Shown here piece after piece: positions 1 to 6,251 of a stretch of 18,333 nucleotides of DNA (its first letter is position 1; the number at the start of each line of letters is the position of its first letter). A model generated the notes under the pieces. The model was given only the letters and a program-made list of their open reading frames with translations, did not search any database and was not told the DNA's origin. The DNA is from Desulfovibrio sp. OttesenSCG-928-G15 (GTDB taxonomy: Bacteria; Desulfobacterota; Desulfovibrionia; Desulfovibrionales; Desulfovibrionaceae). A program made the position numbers and the translations under genes. Where the stretch lies: positions 1-18,333 of the forward strand of contig JAJDIC010000041.1 of assembly GCA_030266525.1 (NCBI GenBank), given 5' to 3'.

Positions 1-734
1 GCGTGGAATCAACGGCTTCCGCCATGACCGAAATGAACTCCACCGTGCTTGAGGTGGCCCGCAACGCCGGACAGGCTTCGGAGCAGAGCGATCTGACGCG
101 GACCAAGGCAGAAGACGGCGCAAAACTCGTCAACCAGGTGGTGACGGCCATCAACACCGTGAACCAGGTGGCCGGAAACATGCATACCAACATGCAGGAG
201 CTTGGCACCCAGGCGGAAAATATCGGCGGCGTGATGAACGTTATTTCCGATATTGCCGATCAGACCAACTTGCTCGCGCTGAACGCGGCCATTGAAGCCG
301 CCCGCGCGGGTGAATACGGCCGGGGCTTTGCCGTTGTCGCGGATGAGGTGCGCAAGCTTGCGGAAAAGACCATGGAAGCTACCAATGAAGTGGGCAGCAA
401 CATTACCGCCATACAAAACTCGGCCCGTGTGAACATTGAAGCTGTCGGAAACGCAGGAAAGGCGGTCGGCGAAGCGACCAGCCTTGCCGGTTCTTCCGGT
501 GAAGCCCTTGCGGAAATACTCAACCTTGCATCGGCCAACTCGTCCATTGTGGCTTCCATTGCAACCGCAGCGGAAGAGCAAAGCGCCACATCCGAAGAAA
601 TCAGCCACGCAATCAACGAGATCAACCAGATCGTAGGCGAAACAACCGAAGGCATGGTGCAGGCCTCAAGCGCTGTGCAGGAACTTTCGCAAATGGCGCA
701 AGACCTGAACCGCGTGATGGACGAACTCAAGTAA
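1..734 (+). CDS. Methyl-accepting chemotaxis protein, C-terminal part (5' end outside window)
   Basis: This is the cytoplasmic signalling domain of a chemoreceptor, which controls the kinase CheA through CheW at the cell pole. Only about 243 C-terminal residues are in the window; the frame is open at the left edge, so the GTG at position 3 is not a real start. The highly conserved hairpin tip ([21 protein letters not shown], then [18 protein letters not shown]) lies about 80-125 residues into the fragment, flanked by heptad-rich helices with Ala/Glu/Gln methylation-type segments. The protein ends in VMDELK, with no NWETF-like CheR-docking pentapeptide. The sensor domain, and so the ligand, cannot be seen. 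The family call is certain. Confidence 0.95.
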   Translation, partial: VESTASAMTEMNSTVLEVARNAGQASEQSDLTRTKAEDGAKLVNQVVTAINTVNQVAGNMHTNMQELGTQAENIGGVMNVISDIADQTNLLALNAAIEAARAGEYGRGFAVVADEVRKLAEKTMEATNEVGSNITAIQNSARVNIEAVGNAGKAVGEATSLAGSSGEALAEILNLASANSSIVASIATAAEEQSATSEEISHAINEINQIVGETTEGMVQASSAVQELSQMAQDLNRVMDELK

Positions 735-762
735 CTCTCCTTTTTTCTGGTGTTTTTGACAG

Positions 763-795
763 ATGCCTCTTCCGCGTTTTGCGTGGAGGAGGCAT
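763..795 (+). terminator. Hairpin after the chemoreceptor gene
   Basis: Arms 763-775 and 783-795 form a 13-bp stem with two G-T wobbles, closed by one further G-C pair over a short loop. It lies 28 bases after the chemoreceptor stop codon. There is no T-tract right after it, so it may be a Rho-independent terminator of weak form or a 3'-end stabilising hairpin. Confidence 0.45.
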
Positions 796-853
796 TATGT
801 TGCGGGAAAGCGAAAACGCAAAGAGCCTGCCGGAGCGTTCGGGCCAACGGCTG

Positions 854-882
854 TTGACAAGGCCTGGCGATGCCGTTACACA
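854..882 (+). promoter_or_regulatory. Candidate promoter of the ilvBN leader
   Basis: A consensus -35 TTGACA (854-859) is followed after 17 bases by TACACA (877-882), a poor -10. The predicted transcript would start near 889, only about ten bases before the leader peptide ATG at 900. The spacing and position fit; the weak -10 keeps confidence modest. Confidence 0.4.
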
Positions 883-899
883 AAAAGCAAGAGGATTAT

Positions 900-989
900 A
901 TGTCAAACCTGTTTGCCGGTTCTTCCATTCTTGTTAGCGCGATTATCAGCGTCGTCGTCGTACGGGGCATCATACCACTCGCGCAGTGA
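900..989 (+). CDS. ilvBN leader peptide (attenuation)
   Basis: A 29-codon ORF starts at ATG 900 with an AGAGG ribosome binding site (890-894) five bases upstream and ends at TGA 987-989. Thirteen of 29 residues are branched-chain: I10, L11, V12, I15, I16, a run of four Val at 18-21, I24, I25 and L27 among them. It sits just before an intrinsic terminator (1021-1051) and the acetohydroxyacid synthase genes. This is the standard layout of a branched-chain amino acid attenuator, like the enteric ivbL leader, which also has a Val run. The peptide is inferred to act through ribosome stalling rather than as a product. It falls below common gene-calling length limits. Confidence 0.85.
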   Translation: MSNLFAGSSILVSAIISVVVVRGIIPLAQ

Positions 990-1036
990 ACGGGAAAACA
1001 GGCCAGAACAGCCATTACCACCCCCGCAGGCGCGAG
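978..1036 (+). promoter_or_regulatory. Candidate antiterminator pairing of the ilvBN attenuator
   Basis: CTCGCGC at 978-984 is perfectly complementary to GCGCGAG at 1030-1036, inside the terminator hairpin. Forming this pair would block the terminator. 978-984 covers codons 27-29 of the leader, so a ribosome that reaches the stop codon masks it, while one stalled on the Val run (951-962) leaves it about free. The geometry fits classic attenuation; the pairing is found by eye and has not been folded computationally. Confidence 0.55.
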
Positions 1037-1051
1037 CCCGCGGGGGTTTTT
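1021..1051 (+). terminator. Attenuator (intrinsic terminator) of ilvBN
   Basis: CCCCCGC at 1021-1027 pairs with GCGGGGG at 1040-1046, extended inward by two G-C pairs after an A-C mismatch. A run of five T follows at 1047-1051. It lies between the leader stop codon and ilvB, so it should end transcription when branched-chain aminoacyl-tRNAs are plentiful. Confidence 0.85.
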
Positions 1052-1100
1052 CATTGTGAGGCCCCCAAGGGGCGCTGCCGGGCAAAAGGAGCCAGGCATC

Positions 1101-2798
1101 ATGAAAAGCATCAGTGGAGCCGAATTGTGCATTCGCCTTCTGGAGCGGCAGGGTATTACCTGCATCACGGGAATTCCGGGCGGGTTCAACCTGCCTCTGT
1201 ATGACGCGCTCGCGCAGAGCGAGCGGATAAGGCACGTTCTTGCCAGGCACGAGCAGGGCGCGGGCTTTATCGCCCAGGGCATGGCCCGCGCAAGCGGCAG
1301 GGCGGCGGTGTTTTTCGCCACCTCCGGCCCCGGTGCCACCAACACCCTAACCGCCTTGGCCGACGCAAAGCTCGACTCTGTGCCGGTCATCTGCATCACC
1401 GGTCAGGTGCCGCTTTCCATGATCGGCACCGACGCTTTTCAGGAAGTGGATATCTATGGCATGTCCGTACCTGTTACCAAGCATAACTTCCTCGTCCGCA
1501 GCATCGAAGAACTTGTGCAGGTAATTCCCGAAGCCTTTGCCATTGCCGAGAGCGGGCGACCGGGGCCGGTTTTGGTGGACATACCCAAAGACATTCAGAC
1601 AAGCAGGGTGGCCCTTGATTCCCTGCCCGCTCCGGGTGTGCCGGAAGAGCCGCCAGTCCCCTGTCCGGATGCGCTTGCGCAGGCAGCGGCGCTGGTTAAC
1701 GCGGCAGAGCGGCCCGTGCTCCTGTTTGGCGGCGGGTGCGCCAATCAGAAGGCCGGGGAGGCGGCCCGCAATATAGTGGATGCGTTCCACATACCGGCAG
1801 CCATGTCCTTGCTGGGGCTGGGCGTTATTCCTGCCGGGCACGCCCTTTCGCTCGGAATGCTGGGTATGCACGGGGCGCGTTACACCAACATGGCTCTTGA
1901 GGAATGCGACCTGCTCCTTGTGGCGGGCGCGCGCTTTGACGACAGGGCCACCGGCCTGATGGCGCGCTTTTGCCCCGGCGCGAAAATTGTGCATATTGAT
2001 ACGGATGCCAGCGAAATAAACAAATTGCGCGAAACGGATATCGGCATTGTGGGTGATGCGGCCCTTTCACTGGTCCGGCTTGCGTCCCTTTTGCAAAAGC
2101 GCCACCGCAAAGACTGGCTCACCCGAATCACGGCCCTCAAGGCCGCCCATCCCATGCGCTTTGACGATGCAGACAATCCCGGTTCGGCATACGGCATTAT
2201 CCGTCAGACTGCGAAGCTGCTGGCCGGAAAAGCCCTTGTCACGACAGATGTGGGGCAGCACCAGATGCGAGTGGCCCAGGCTTACCCCTTTGAGCGAACG
2301 GGCCAGTGGCTTACTTCCGGGGGCCTCGGCACCATGGGATTCGGACTTCCGGCGGCAATCGGCGCGGCCCTTGCCCGCCCGGATGCGCCGGTTGTGTGCT
2401 TCACGGGTGACGGCAGCCTGCTTATGAACGTGCAGGAGCTTGCCACGGCTGCGGAAGAGAACGTGAACGTCAAAATAATCCTGTGTAACAACCACGGGCT
2501 CGGGCTGGTGCAGCAACAGCAGGATATGTTTTACGGCGGGAGGCTTTTCGCTTCCCGCTACCGCGCGGACGTGGATTTTACGCGTATTGCCGAAGGATTC
2601 GGCATCCGCGCCCTGAACCTGAACAGCCAGAAAGACCCGCAGGCTGCGCTGGCAAAGGCCCTTGCCGAGTCCGGCCCCTGCCTCATCGAGGTGAACATCC
2701 GGGCCGAGGACAAGGTTTTTCCCATGGTTCCTCCGGGGGCCGCGAACATTGACATGATAGAGCGGTTTCCCGCTACAGGAGGCGAACACCATGCCTGA
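1101..2798 (+). CDS. ilvB: Acetohydroxyacid (acetolactate) synthase large subunit
   Basis: Catalytic subunit of acetohydroxyacid synthase. It condenses two pyruvates to acetolactate (valine/leucine route), or pyruvate with 2-ketobutyrate (isoleucine route), using thiamine diphosphate, Mg and FAD. At 565 residues it is close in length to the enteric AHAS I subunit. The N-terminal domain shows GIPGGFNLP and the RHEQGAGFIAQG block with the TPP-activating Glu51; the middle domain has LSLGMLGMHG and GARFDDRATG; the C-terminal TPP motif runs from GDGSLLMN (from about 436) to NN at 463-464. The end reads KVFPMVPPGAAN, as in the enteric IlvB. I chose ATG 1101, with AAAAGGA ten bases upstream. An in-frame GTG at 1056 lies against the attenuator and has no ribosome binding site. 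It overlaps ilvN by 8 bases, so the two are probably translationally coupled. Confidence 0.97.
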   Translation: MKSISGAELCIRLLERQGITCITGIPGGFNLPLYDALAQSERIRHVLARHEQGAGFIAQGMARASGRAAVFFATSGPGATNTLTALADAKLDSVPVICITGQVPLSMIGTDAFQEVDIYGMSVPVTKHNFLVRSIEELVQVIPEAFAIAESGRPGPVLVDIPKDIQTSRVALDSLPAPGVPEEPPVPCPDALAQAAALVNAAERPVLLFGGGCANQKAGEAARNIVDAFHIPAAMSLLGLGVIPAGHALSLGMLGMHGARYTNMALEECDLLLVAGARFDDRATGLMARFCPGAKIVHIDTDASEINKLRETDIGIVGDAALSLVRLASLLQKRHRKDWLTRITALKAAHPMRFDDADNPGSAYGIIRQTAKLLAGKALVTTDVGQHQMRVAQAYPFERTGQWLTSGGLGTMGFGLPAAIGAALARPDAPVVCFTGDGSLLMNVQELATAAEENVNVKIILCNNHGLGLVQQQQDMFYGGRLFASRYRADVDFTRIAEGFGIRALNLNSQKDPQAALAKALAESGPCLIEVNIRAEDKVFPMVPPGAANIDMIERFPATGGEHHA

Positions 2799-3102
2799 TG
2801 CCACAAAAGTTCAAACGCAATCTGCCCCTTTTACCGCCCTGCACCTTGTGGTCAACAATCACCCCGGCGTAATGTCGCATGTGTGCGGTCTGTTCGCCAG
2901 ACGCGCCTTCAACCTTGAAGGCATTCTGGTAACCCCGAGCAAAAAGGACGCAACCTGTGACGTATGGCTCATCGTCAACGAGGACAAGCGCATAGTCCAG
3001 ATTATGAATCAGGTGAAAAAGCTGCACGACGTGCTTGACGTGCGCCCCACTTCTTTGAGCGATGCCGCCTTGCGCAAGATGGCGTCCTGCCTTGTGCAAT
3101 AG
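2791..3102 (+). CDS. ilvN: Acetohydroxyacid synthase small regulatory subunit
   Basis: A 103-residue ACT-domain protein that would bind IlvB, raise its activity and confer feedback inhibition by valine. The ACT core is clear: NNHPGVMSHVCGLFARRAFN followed by LEGILVTP and a DVWLIVNEDKR strand. The length and the HVCGLFARRAFN block match the short AHAS I subunit (IlvN, about 96 residues) rather than the longer, two-domain IlvH type of about 160 residues. Its ATG lies inside the last codons of ilvB (8-base overlap) and GGAGG at 2778-2782 provides the binding site. The absence of the C-terminal IlvH domain is normal for this class. Confidence 0.95.
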   Translation: MPDATKVQTQSAPFTALHLVVNNHPGVMSHVCGLFARRAFNLEGILVTPSKKDATCDVWLIVNEDKRIVQIMNQVKKLHDVLDVRPTSLSDAALRKMASCLVQ

Positions 3103-3167
3103 AAGAACCGGCTCAAGGGGAAAGGGGTCGCCACGCAGGTGCCGTATGCGGTCCGGTGCGACGGGCG

Positions 3168-3194
3168 CACAATTTTATTGTGTCAAATGTGACA
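3168..3194 (+). other. Hairpin plus TGTCA/TGACA palindrome between ilvN and tupA
   Basis: CACAAT (3168-3173) and ATTGTG (3177-3182) form a small perfect hairpin. It runs into a second dyad with TGTCA (3181-3185) and TGACA (3190-3194) arms. There is no T-tract, so this is not a good terminator. The second dyad resembles a transcription factor site in form, but I cannot name the factor. Confidence 0.3.
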
Positions 3195-3221
3195 TTATGG
3201 CAGTCTGGAACACTACGCTGA

Positions 3222-3244
3222 TTATTCAAAATTCACTTGAATAA
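3222..3244 (+). promoter_or_regulatory. Perfect inverted repeat before tupA, candidate operator
   Basis: TTATTCAA (3222-3229) and TTGAATAA (3237-3244) are exact inverted repeats with a 7-base spacer, ending 26 bases before the tupA start. A further half-like copy, ACTTGAAT, follows at once (3244-3251). Tungstate transport genes in sulfate reducers are known to be controlled by tungstate-responsive regulators; whether this is such a site is inference. No clear -35/-10 pair could be assigned. Confidence 0.5.
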
Positions 3245-3270
3245 CTTGAATTATGACATGGAGGAAGATA

Positions 3271-4164
3271 ATGAACAGAGTATTTTTCCCTCTGCTGCTT
3301 TGTGCGCTGGTTATGGCATTCGCCGCCCCGGCCACGGCTGACAGCAGCATCAAGATGTCCACGACTACCAGCACGCGTGATTCCGGGCTTCTTGAGTATC
3401 TTTTGCCCGAGTTCAAGAAGGACACAGGCATCGAGGTAATGAGCATTGCCAAGGGCACGGGCGCGGCCATTCGCGACGGCATTGACGGCAACGTGGACGT
3501 CATTTTCGTGCACGACACGGCACGGGAAGAGAAGTTTGTGGCTGATGGCTGGGGCACGAAACGCTACGCTGTCATGCATAATGACTTTGTTATTGTCGGC
3601 CCGGCTTCTGACCCCGCCAAGATAGGCGGGCAAAAGGATGTTACCGAAGCCCTGCGTCTGATAGCCGCAAGCAAGGCCCCCTTCATTTCGCGCGGCGATG
3701 ACAGCGGAACCCACGCCAAAGAACTCGGCCTGTGGAAAAAAACCGGCCTGCCCATGAAGGAAAGCAAACAGATGGTGAAAAAGGGCGGCAAGGATACGGA
3801 AGTGAGCTTTTCCGTGCCTGATGGCGACTGGTATCTCAGCATCGGGCAGGGCATGGGCAAAACCCTGTTCATGGCCGAGGAAAAGCAGGGCTACGCCCTG
3901 TCTGACCGGGGCACCTTCATTCAGCAAAAGTACGGAAAAACCCCGCCGACCAGCCTGGAAGTTCTCGTGGAAGGCGACAAGGGCCTTTTCAACCCCTATG
4001 GCGTTATTCCGGTAAACCCGGAAAAGTTCCCGTCAGTAAAAATTGCCGAAGCCACCAAATTCGCGGAATGGCTGGTTTCGCAGCGCGGTCAGGAGCTTAT
4101 CGCCCGCTACAAGCTTGAAGGAAGGCAACTGTTCTTCCCCGACGCCATACCTGACGCAAAATAA
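3271..4164 (+). CDS. tupA: Tungstate ABC transporter, periplasmic binding protein
   Basis: Periplasmic tungstate-binding protein of 297 residues, delivering tungstate to the TupB/TupC importer for tungsten-dependent enzymes such as formate dehydrogenases. Residues 1-23 form a signal peptide (MNRVFF, hydrophobic core, cleavage after ATA). The mature start shows the oxyanion-binding motif STTTSTRDSGLL (about 30-41), and FISRGDDSGTHAKEL in the second lobe is typical of TupA. I chose ATG 3271 over in-frame ATG 3253 because GGAGGA (3260-3265) sits five bases upstream and the signal peptide begins there. It is first in the tupABC operon. TupA rather than ModA or SulP-type binding is inferred from the TTTS motif and gene order; molybdate selectivity cannot be excluded from sequence. 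Confidence 0.93.
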   Translation: MNRVFFPLLLCALVMAFAAPATADSSIKMSTTTSTRDSGLLEYLLPEFKKDTGIEVMSIAKGTGAAIRDGIDGNVDVIFVHDTAREEKFVADGWGTKRYAVMHNDFVIVGPASDPAKIGGQKDVTEALRLIAASKAPFISRGDDSGTHAKELGLWKKTGLPMKESKQMVKKGGKDTEVSFSVPDGDWYLSIGQGMGKTLFMAEEKQGYALSDRGTFIQQKYGKTPPTSLEVLVEGDKGLFNPYGVIPVNPEKFPSVKIAEATKFAEWLVSQRGQELIARYKLEGRQLFFPDAIPDAK

Positions 4165-4176
4165 TGCAAACCGCCA

Positions 4177-4204
4177 CCCGGCCGGGAAGGTTTTCCCGGC
4201 CGGG
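4177..4204 (+). terminator. Perfect 12-bp hairpin between tupA and tupB
   Basis: Arms 4177-4188 and 4193-4204 (CCCGGCCGGGAA type) pair perfectly over a 4-base loop, 13 bases after the tupA stop. There is no T-run after it, only CTTCCTTCCT. As it lies inside an operon, it more likely protects the tupA message or partly ends transcription, giving more binding protein than permease. Confidence 0.6.
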
Positions 4205-4239
4205 CTTCCTTCCTGCTGCCTGTGGGGTTTTCGCCGGAT

Positions 4240-4944
4240 ATGTTTGATATTTTCACCGACAGCCTGGCTTCTGCCGTTATGCTTATACTGAGCGGGGATA
4301 AAGAGCTGTGGGCTATTGTACTGCTTTCGTTGCGCTGTACGTTTCAGGCCTGCTTTTTTGCAGCCCTGCTCGGTATTCCGGCTGCCCTTTTCCTGACCAA
4401 CAACGAGTTCCGGGGTAAACGTTTTGTACTCATGGTGCTCAACTCTCTCATGGCCCTGCCCACAGTGGTTGTAGGACTGTTTCTGTATGTATTCATCTCG
4501 CGGCGGGGTATTTTCGGGCCGCTTGATTTGCTTTACAGCCCAACCGCCATCAGCCTTGGACAGTTTGTCCTGATTTTGCCTCTTGTGGCTATGTTTGCCT
4601 ACAGCGCCTTATGTCGTCTGGACAAGCGCTACAGTGAGACAGCGCTTACCCTGGGGGCCAGTGGGGTGCAGGCTTCCTTCGCTGTCATGCGCGAGGCCCG
4701 ATTTGCCATGGTGGCAACCCTGTGCGCCGCATACGGGCGGGGCGTGGCCGAGGTGGGCGTGAGCATGATGCTGGGCGGCAACATTCAGGGGCTTACCCGC
4801 ACCATGACTACCGCCATGGCCCTGGAATATGACAAAGGGGAGTTCACCCTGGCCCTGGGGCTTGGGATGGTGCTTCTTTTCGTGAGTTTCGCCCTGAACG
4901 CCGGACTCAGTCTTTTTCAGGGGCAAACGGAGTATTCGTCATGA
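4240..4944 (+). CDS. tupB: Tungstate ABC transporter permease
   Basis: Integral inner-membrane permease with about five hydrophobic segments (roughly 25-50, 62-85, 104-125, 155-180, 203-225). The cytoplasmic EAA-like loop, ETALTLGASGVQASFAVMREAR, lies near residues 135-157 and should contact TupC. NSLMALPTVVVGLFLY is typical of the TupB/ModB-like permeases. The start is uncertain: ATG 4240 gives 234 residues beginning MFDIFTDS, while an in-frame GTG at 4222 would add six; neither has a convincing ribosome binding site. The stop overlaps the tupC start by four bases (ATGA), so the two are translationally coupled. Confidence 0.92.
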   Translation: MFDIFTDSLASAVMLILSGDKELWAIVLLSLRCTFQACFFAALLGIPAALFLTNNEFRGKRFVLMVLNSLMALPTVVVGLFLYVFISRRGIFGPLDLLYSPTAISLGQFVLILPLVAMFAYSALCRLDKRYSETALTLGASGVQASFAVMREARFAMVATLCAAYGRGVAEVGVSMMLGGNIQGLTRTMTTAMALEYDKGEFTLALGLGMVLLFVSFALNAGLSLFQGQTEYSS

Positions 4945-5873
4945 GTACGCTGTATTCCCTGAGAGATGTGACGAAAAAATTCGGCGAGCGGGAAGTCCTG
5001 CACATCGATTCGCTGGACATTGCCCCCGGTGAAATTTACGCGTTGCTGGGTGATAACGGCGCCGGAAAGTCCACCCTGATGCGCATTCTCGCCTTTCTTG
5101 ACGCCCCGACAGATGGCGAGCTGGCGTTTCGCGGCCAAAAAACAAAGCCGGGACAAGAGGCGCAACACAGGAAAGGGGTGGTCTGGGTGCCGCAGTTTCC
5201 TGTTATGTTTACAGGGAGCCTTCTCTACAACATTGAGTATCCCATGATGGTGCAAAAGCTTTCCCGCGCGGAACGCAAAAAAAGGGCTTTGGATCTGCTG
5301 GAGCGCGTCAATCTTGCGCATCTGGGCAAAGCGCCCGCGCACAAACTTTCCGGCGGGGAAGCCCAGCGGGCCAGCATAGCCCGTGCCCTTTCAGCCGGAG
5401 CCCAGGTGATTCTCTTTGATGAACCCACCGCGAATGTGGATTCCCGCTCCGTGGGAGACTTTATAGCCCTTATTCGGGATATCTGGCAGGAGCACGGCTT
5501 GTCCGTCATGATCACCACGCACAATGCCGCGCTGGCCGCAGCCCTGTGCCCGAAGCAAATTTTTCTCTCAGAGGGCAGGCTGGTTCGCCAGCGGCTTTTA
5601 CCCGGCGGCACCGCCTGGCCGGCCAAGCTGAGCCGTAGCGTCGCATCGCCGGTCGTGCATATTGTCCGCGACCTGTCCGGCACTGTACGCGTATCTCCGA
5701 AGGGTACGCTTGTTTCTCTGGCCGATTTGGCCGGTGGTGTGCACATGCACCTGGAACTCAGCCCCGGCCACACGGCCAGCCTGCTGCTGGAAGACGAAAG
5801 CAGCTGCGCCCTGGCCAGAACACTGACGCTGGGCAGCACGGTAACTGTGCAGATTGAAGAAAACTCCGCCTGA
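4941..5873 (+). CDS. tupC: Tungstate ABC transporter ATP-binding protein
   Basis: Cytoplasmic ATPase of the tungstate importer, 310 residues. Walker A is GDNGAGKST (37-45), the Q-loop is in WVPQFPVMFTGSL, the signature is LSGGEAQRASIARAL, Walker B is VILFDEPTANVD and the switch His is in ITTHNAALA. After the ATPase domain, about 90 residues (from about 215) form a beta-rich tail (GTVRVSPKGTLVSLADLAGG, ending VTVQIEENSA), which looks like a regulatory or TOBE/Mop-like oxyanion domain as in ModC; that assignment is tentative. It overlaps tupB by four bases and is last in the operon. No clear terminator follows. Confidence 0.93.
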   Translation: MSTLYSLRDVTKKFGEREVLHIDSLDIAPGEIYALLGDNGAGKSTLMRILAFLDAPTDGELAFRGQKTKPGQEAQHRKGVVWVPQFPVMFTGSLLYNIEYPMMVQKLSRAERKKRALDLLERVNLAHLGKAPAHKLSGGEAQRASIARALSAGAQVILFDEPTANVDSRSVGDFIALIRDIWQEHGLSVMITTHNAALAAALCPKQIFLSEGRLVRQRLLPGGTAWPAKLSRSVASPVVHIVRDLSGTVRVSPKGTLVSLADLAGGVHMHLELSPGHTASLLLEDESSCALARTLTLGSTVTVQIEENSA

Positions 5874-5932
5874 AAAACAGACCTCGGCACAAGCAGGGTA
5901 CAGCCAGCGCGTCAGCGCCGCAAGAAATCCAT

Positions 5933-5961
5933 TTGAATTTTTTCCCGTAATGCCGTACAAA
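5933..5961 (+). promoter_or_regulatory. Candidate tRNA-Ser promoter
   Basis: TTGAAT (5933-5938), a 17-base spacer and TACAAA (5956-5961) lie about 40 bases before the tRNA. The hexamers are four-to-five of six matches; the placement suits a tRNA leader of about 35 bases. Confidence 0.35.
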
Positions 5962-6001
5962 CAGCCTTCCGGCGCATATCTCAACGCGCCACACCCCACG
6001 C

Positions 6002-6093
6002 GGAGGGGTGGCAGAGCCCGGTTAATTGCACTGGTCTTGAAAACCAGCGAAGGCGAAAGCTTTCCGGGGGTTCGAATCCCTCCCCCTCCGCCA
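6002..6093 (+). tRNA. tRNA-Ser (anticodon UGA)
   Basis: A 92-base class II tRNA. The acceptor stem is GGAGGGG (6002-6008) with CCCCTCC (6083-6089), discriminator G and an encoded CCA (6091-6093). The anticodon arm reads CTGGT-CTTGAAA-ACCAG, giving anticodon TGA, which decodes UCA and related serine codons. A long variable arm (around AGGCGAAAGCTTT) and a GGTTCGAATCC T-arm complete the serine type. Its 3' end is also the left attachment repeat of an island. Confidence 0.97.
6080..6093 (+). repeat. Left attachment repeat (attL) in the tRNA-Ser 3' end
   Basis: CTCCCCCTCCGCCA, the last 14 bases of the tRNA, recurs exactly and in the same orientation at 12672-12685. An integrase remnant begins about 160 bases to the right and reads into the island. 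This is the usual arrangement for tyrosine-recombinase islands that insert at a tRNA 3' end and restore it. Confidence 0.8.
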
Positions 6094-6105
6094 GAAGAAC
6101 AATCC

Positions 6106-6178
6106 AGCCGAGTTCGAACAAGCCTAAAAAGCCACTTCTGGCAAGGGTTTTGACTTAAAAGATTGTCCGAACTCGGCT
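6106..6178 (+). repeat. Inverted repeat just after the tRNA
   Basis: Sixteen-base arms at 6106-6121 (AGCCGAGTTCGAACAA) and 6163-6178 match as an inverted repeat with one mismatch. A small perfect hairpin, GCCA-CTTC-TGGC (6131-6142), lies between them. It may end the tRNA transcript in the island-bearing chromosome, or carry integrase arm sites; the sequence alone does not decide. Confidence 0.6.
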
Positions 6179-6239
6179 GAAAAATTCCATAGCCAGCCCA
6201 CTCTTTGGGATACTCCTGGAGGTATAAAATCCTTGCCAG
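6138..6239 (+). repeat. Second inverted repeat before the integrase remnant
   Basis: CTGGCAAGGGTTTT (6138-6151) and AAAATCCTTGCCAG (6226-6239) pair over 14 positions with one G-T wobble. A shorter dyad, CTCCTGG (6213-6219) with CCAGGAG (6236-6242), is nested at the right arm and ends ten bases before the integrase ATG. Such nested dyads fit an integrase control and binding region, by inference. Confidence 0.45.
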
Positions 6240-6251
6240 GAGAAATACCCC

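Noticed and set aside
756..761. TTGACA after the chemoreceptor gene as a promoter
   Set aside because: No -10 hexamer follows at 15-19 bases; that interval is the hairpin at 763-795.
797..937. Short plus-strand ORF with GGAGGAGG before its ATG
   Set aside because: The apparent ribosome binding site is one arm of the hairpin at 763-795, and the frame overlaps the ilv leader peptide in another phase with no family likeness.
1056..1100. Upstream in-frame GTG start for ilvB
   Set aside because: It begins right at the attenuator T-tract with no ribosome binding site; the AHAS family starts near ATG 1101, which has one.
2067..2804. 245-codon open frame on the minus strand
   Set aside because: It is a shadow of ilvB, whose protein motifs are unmistakable.
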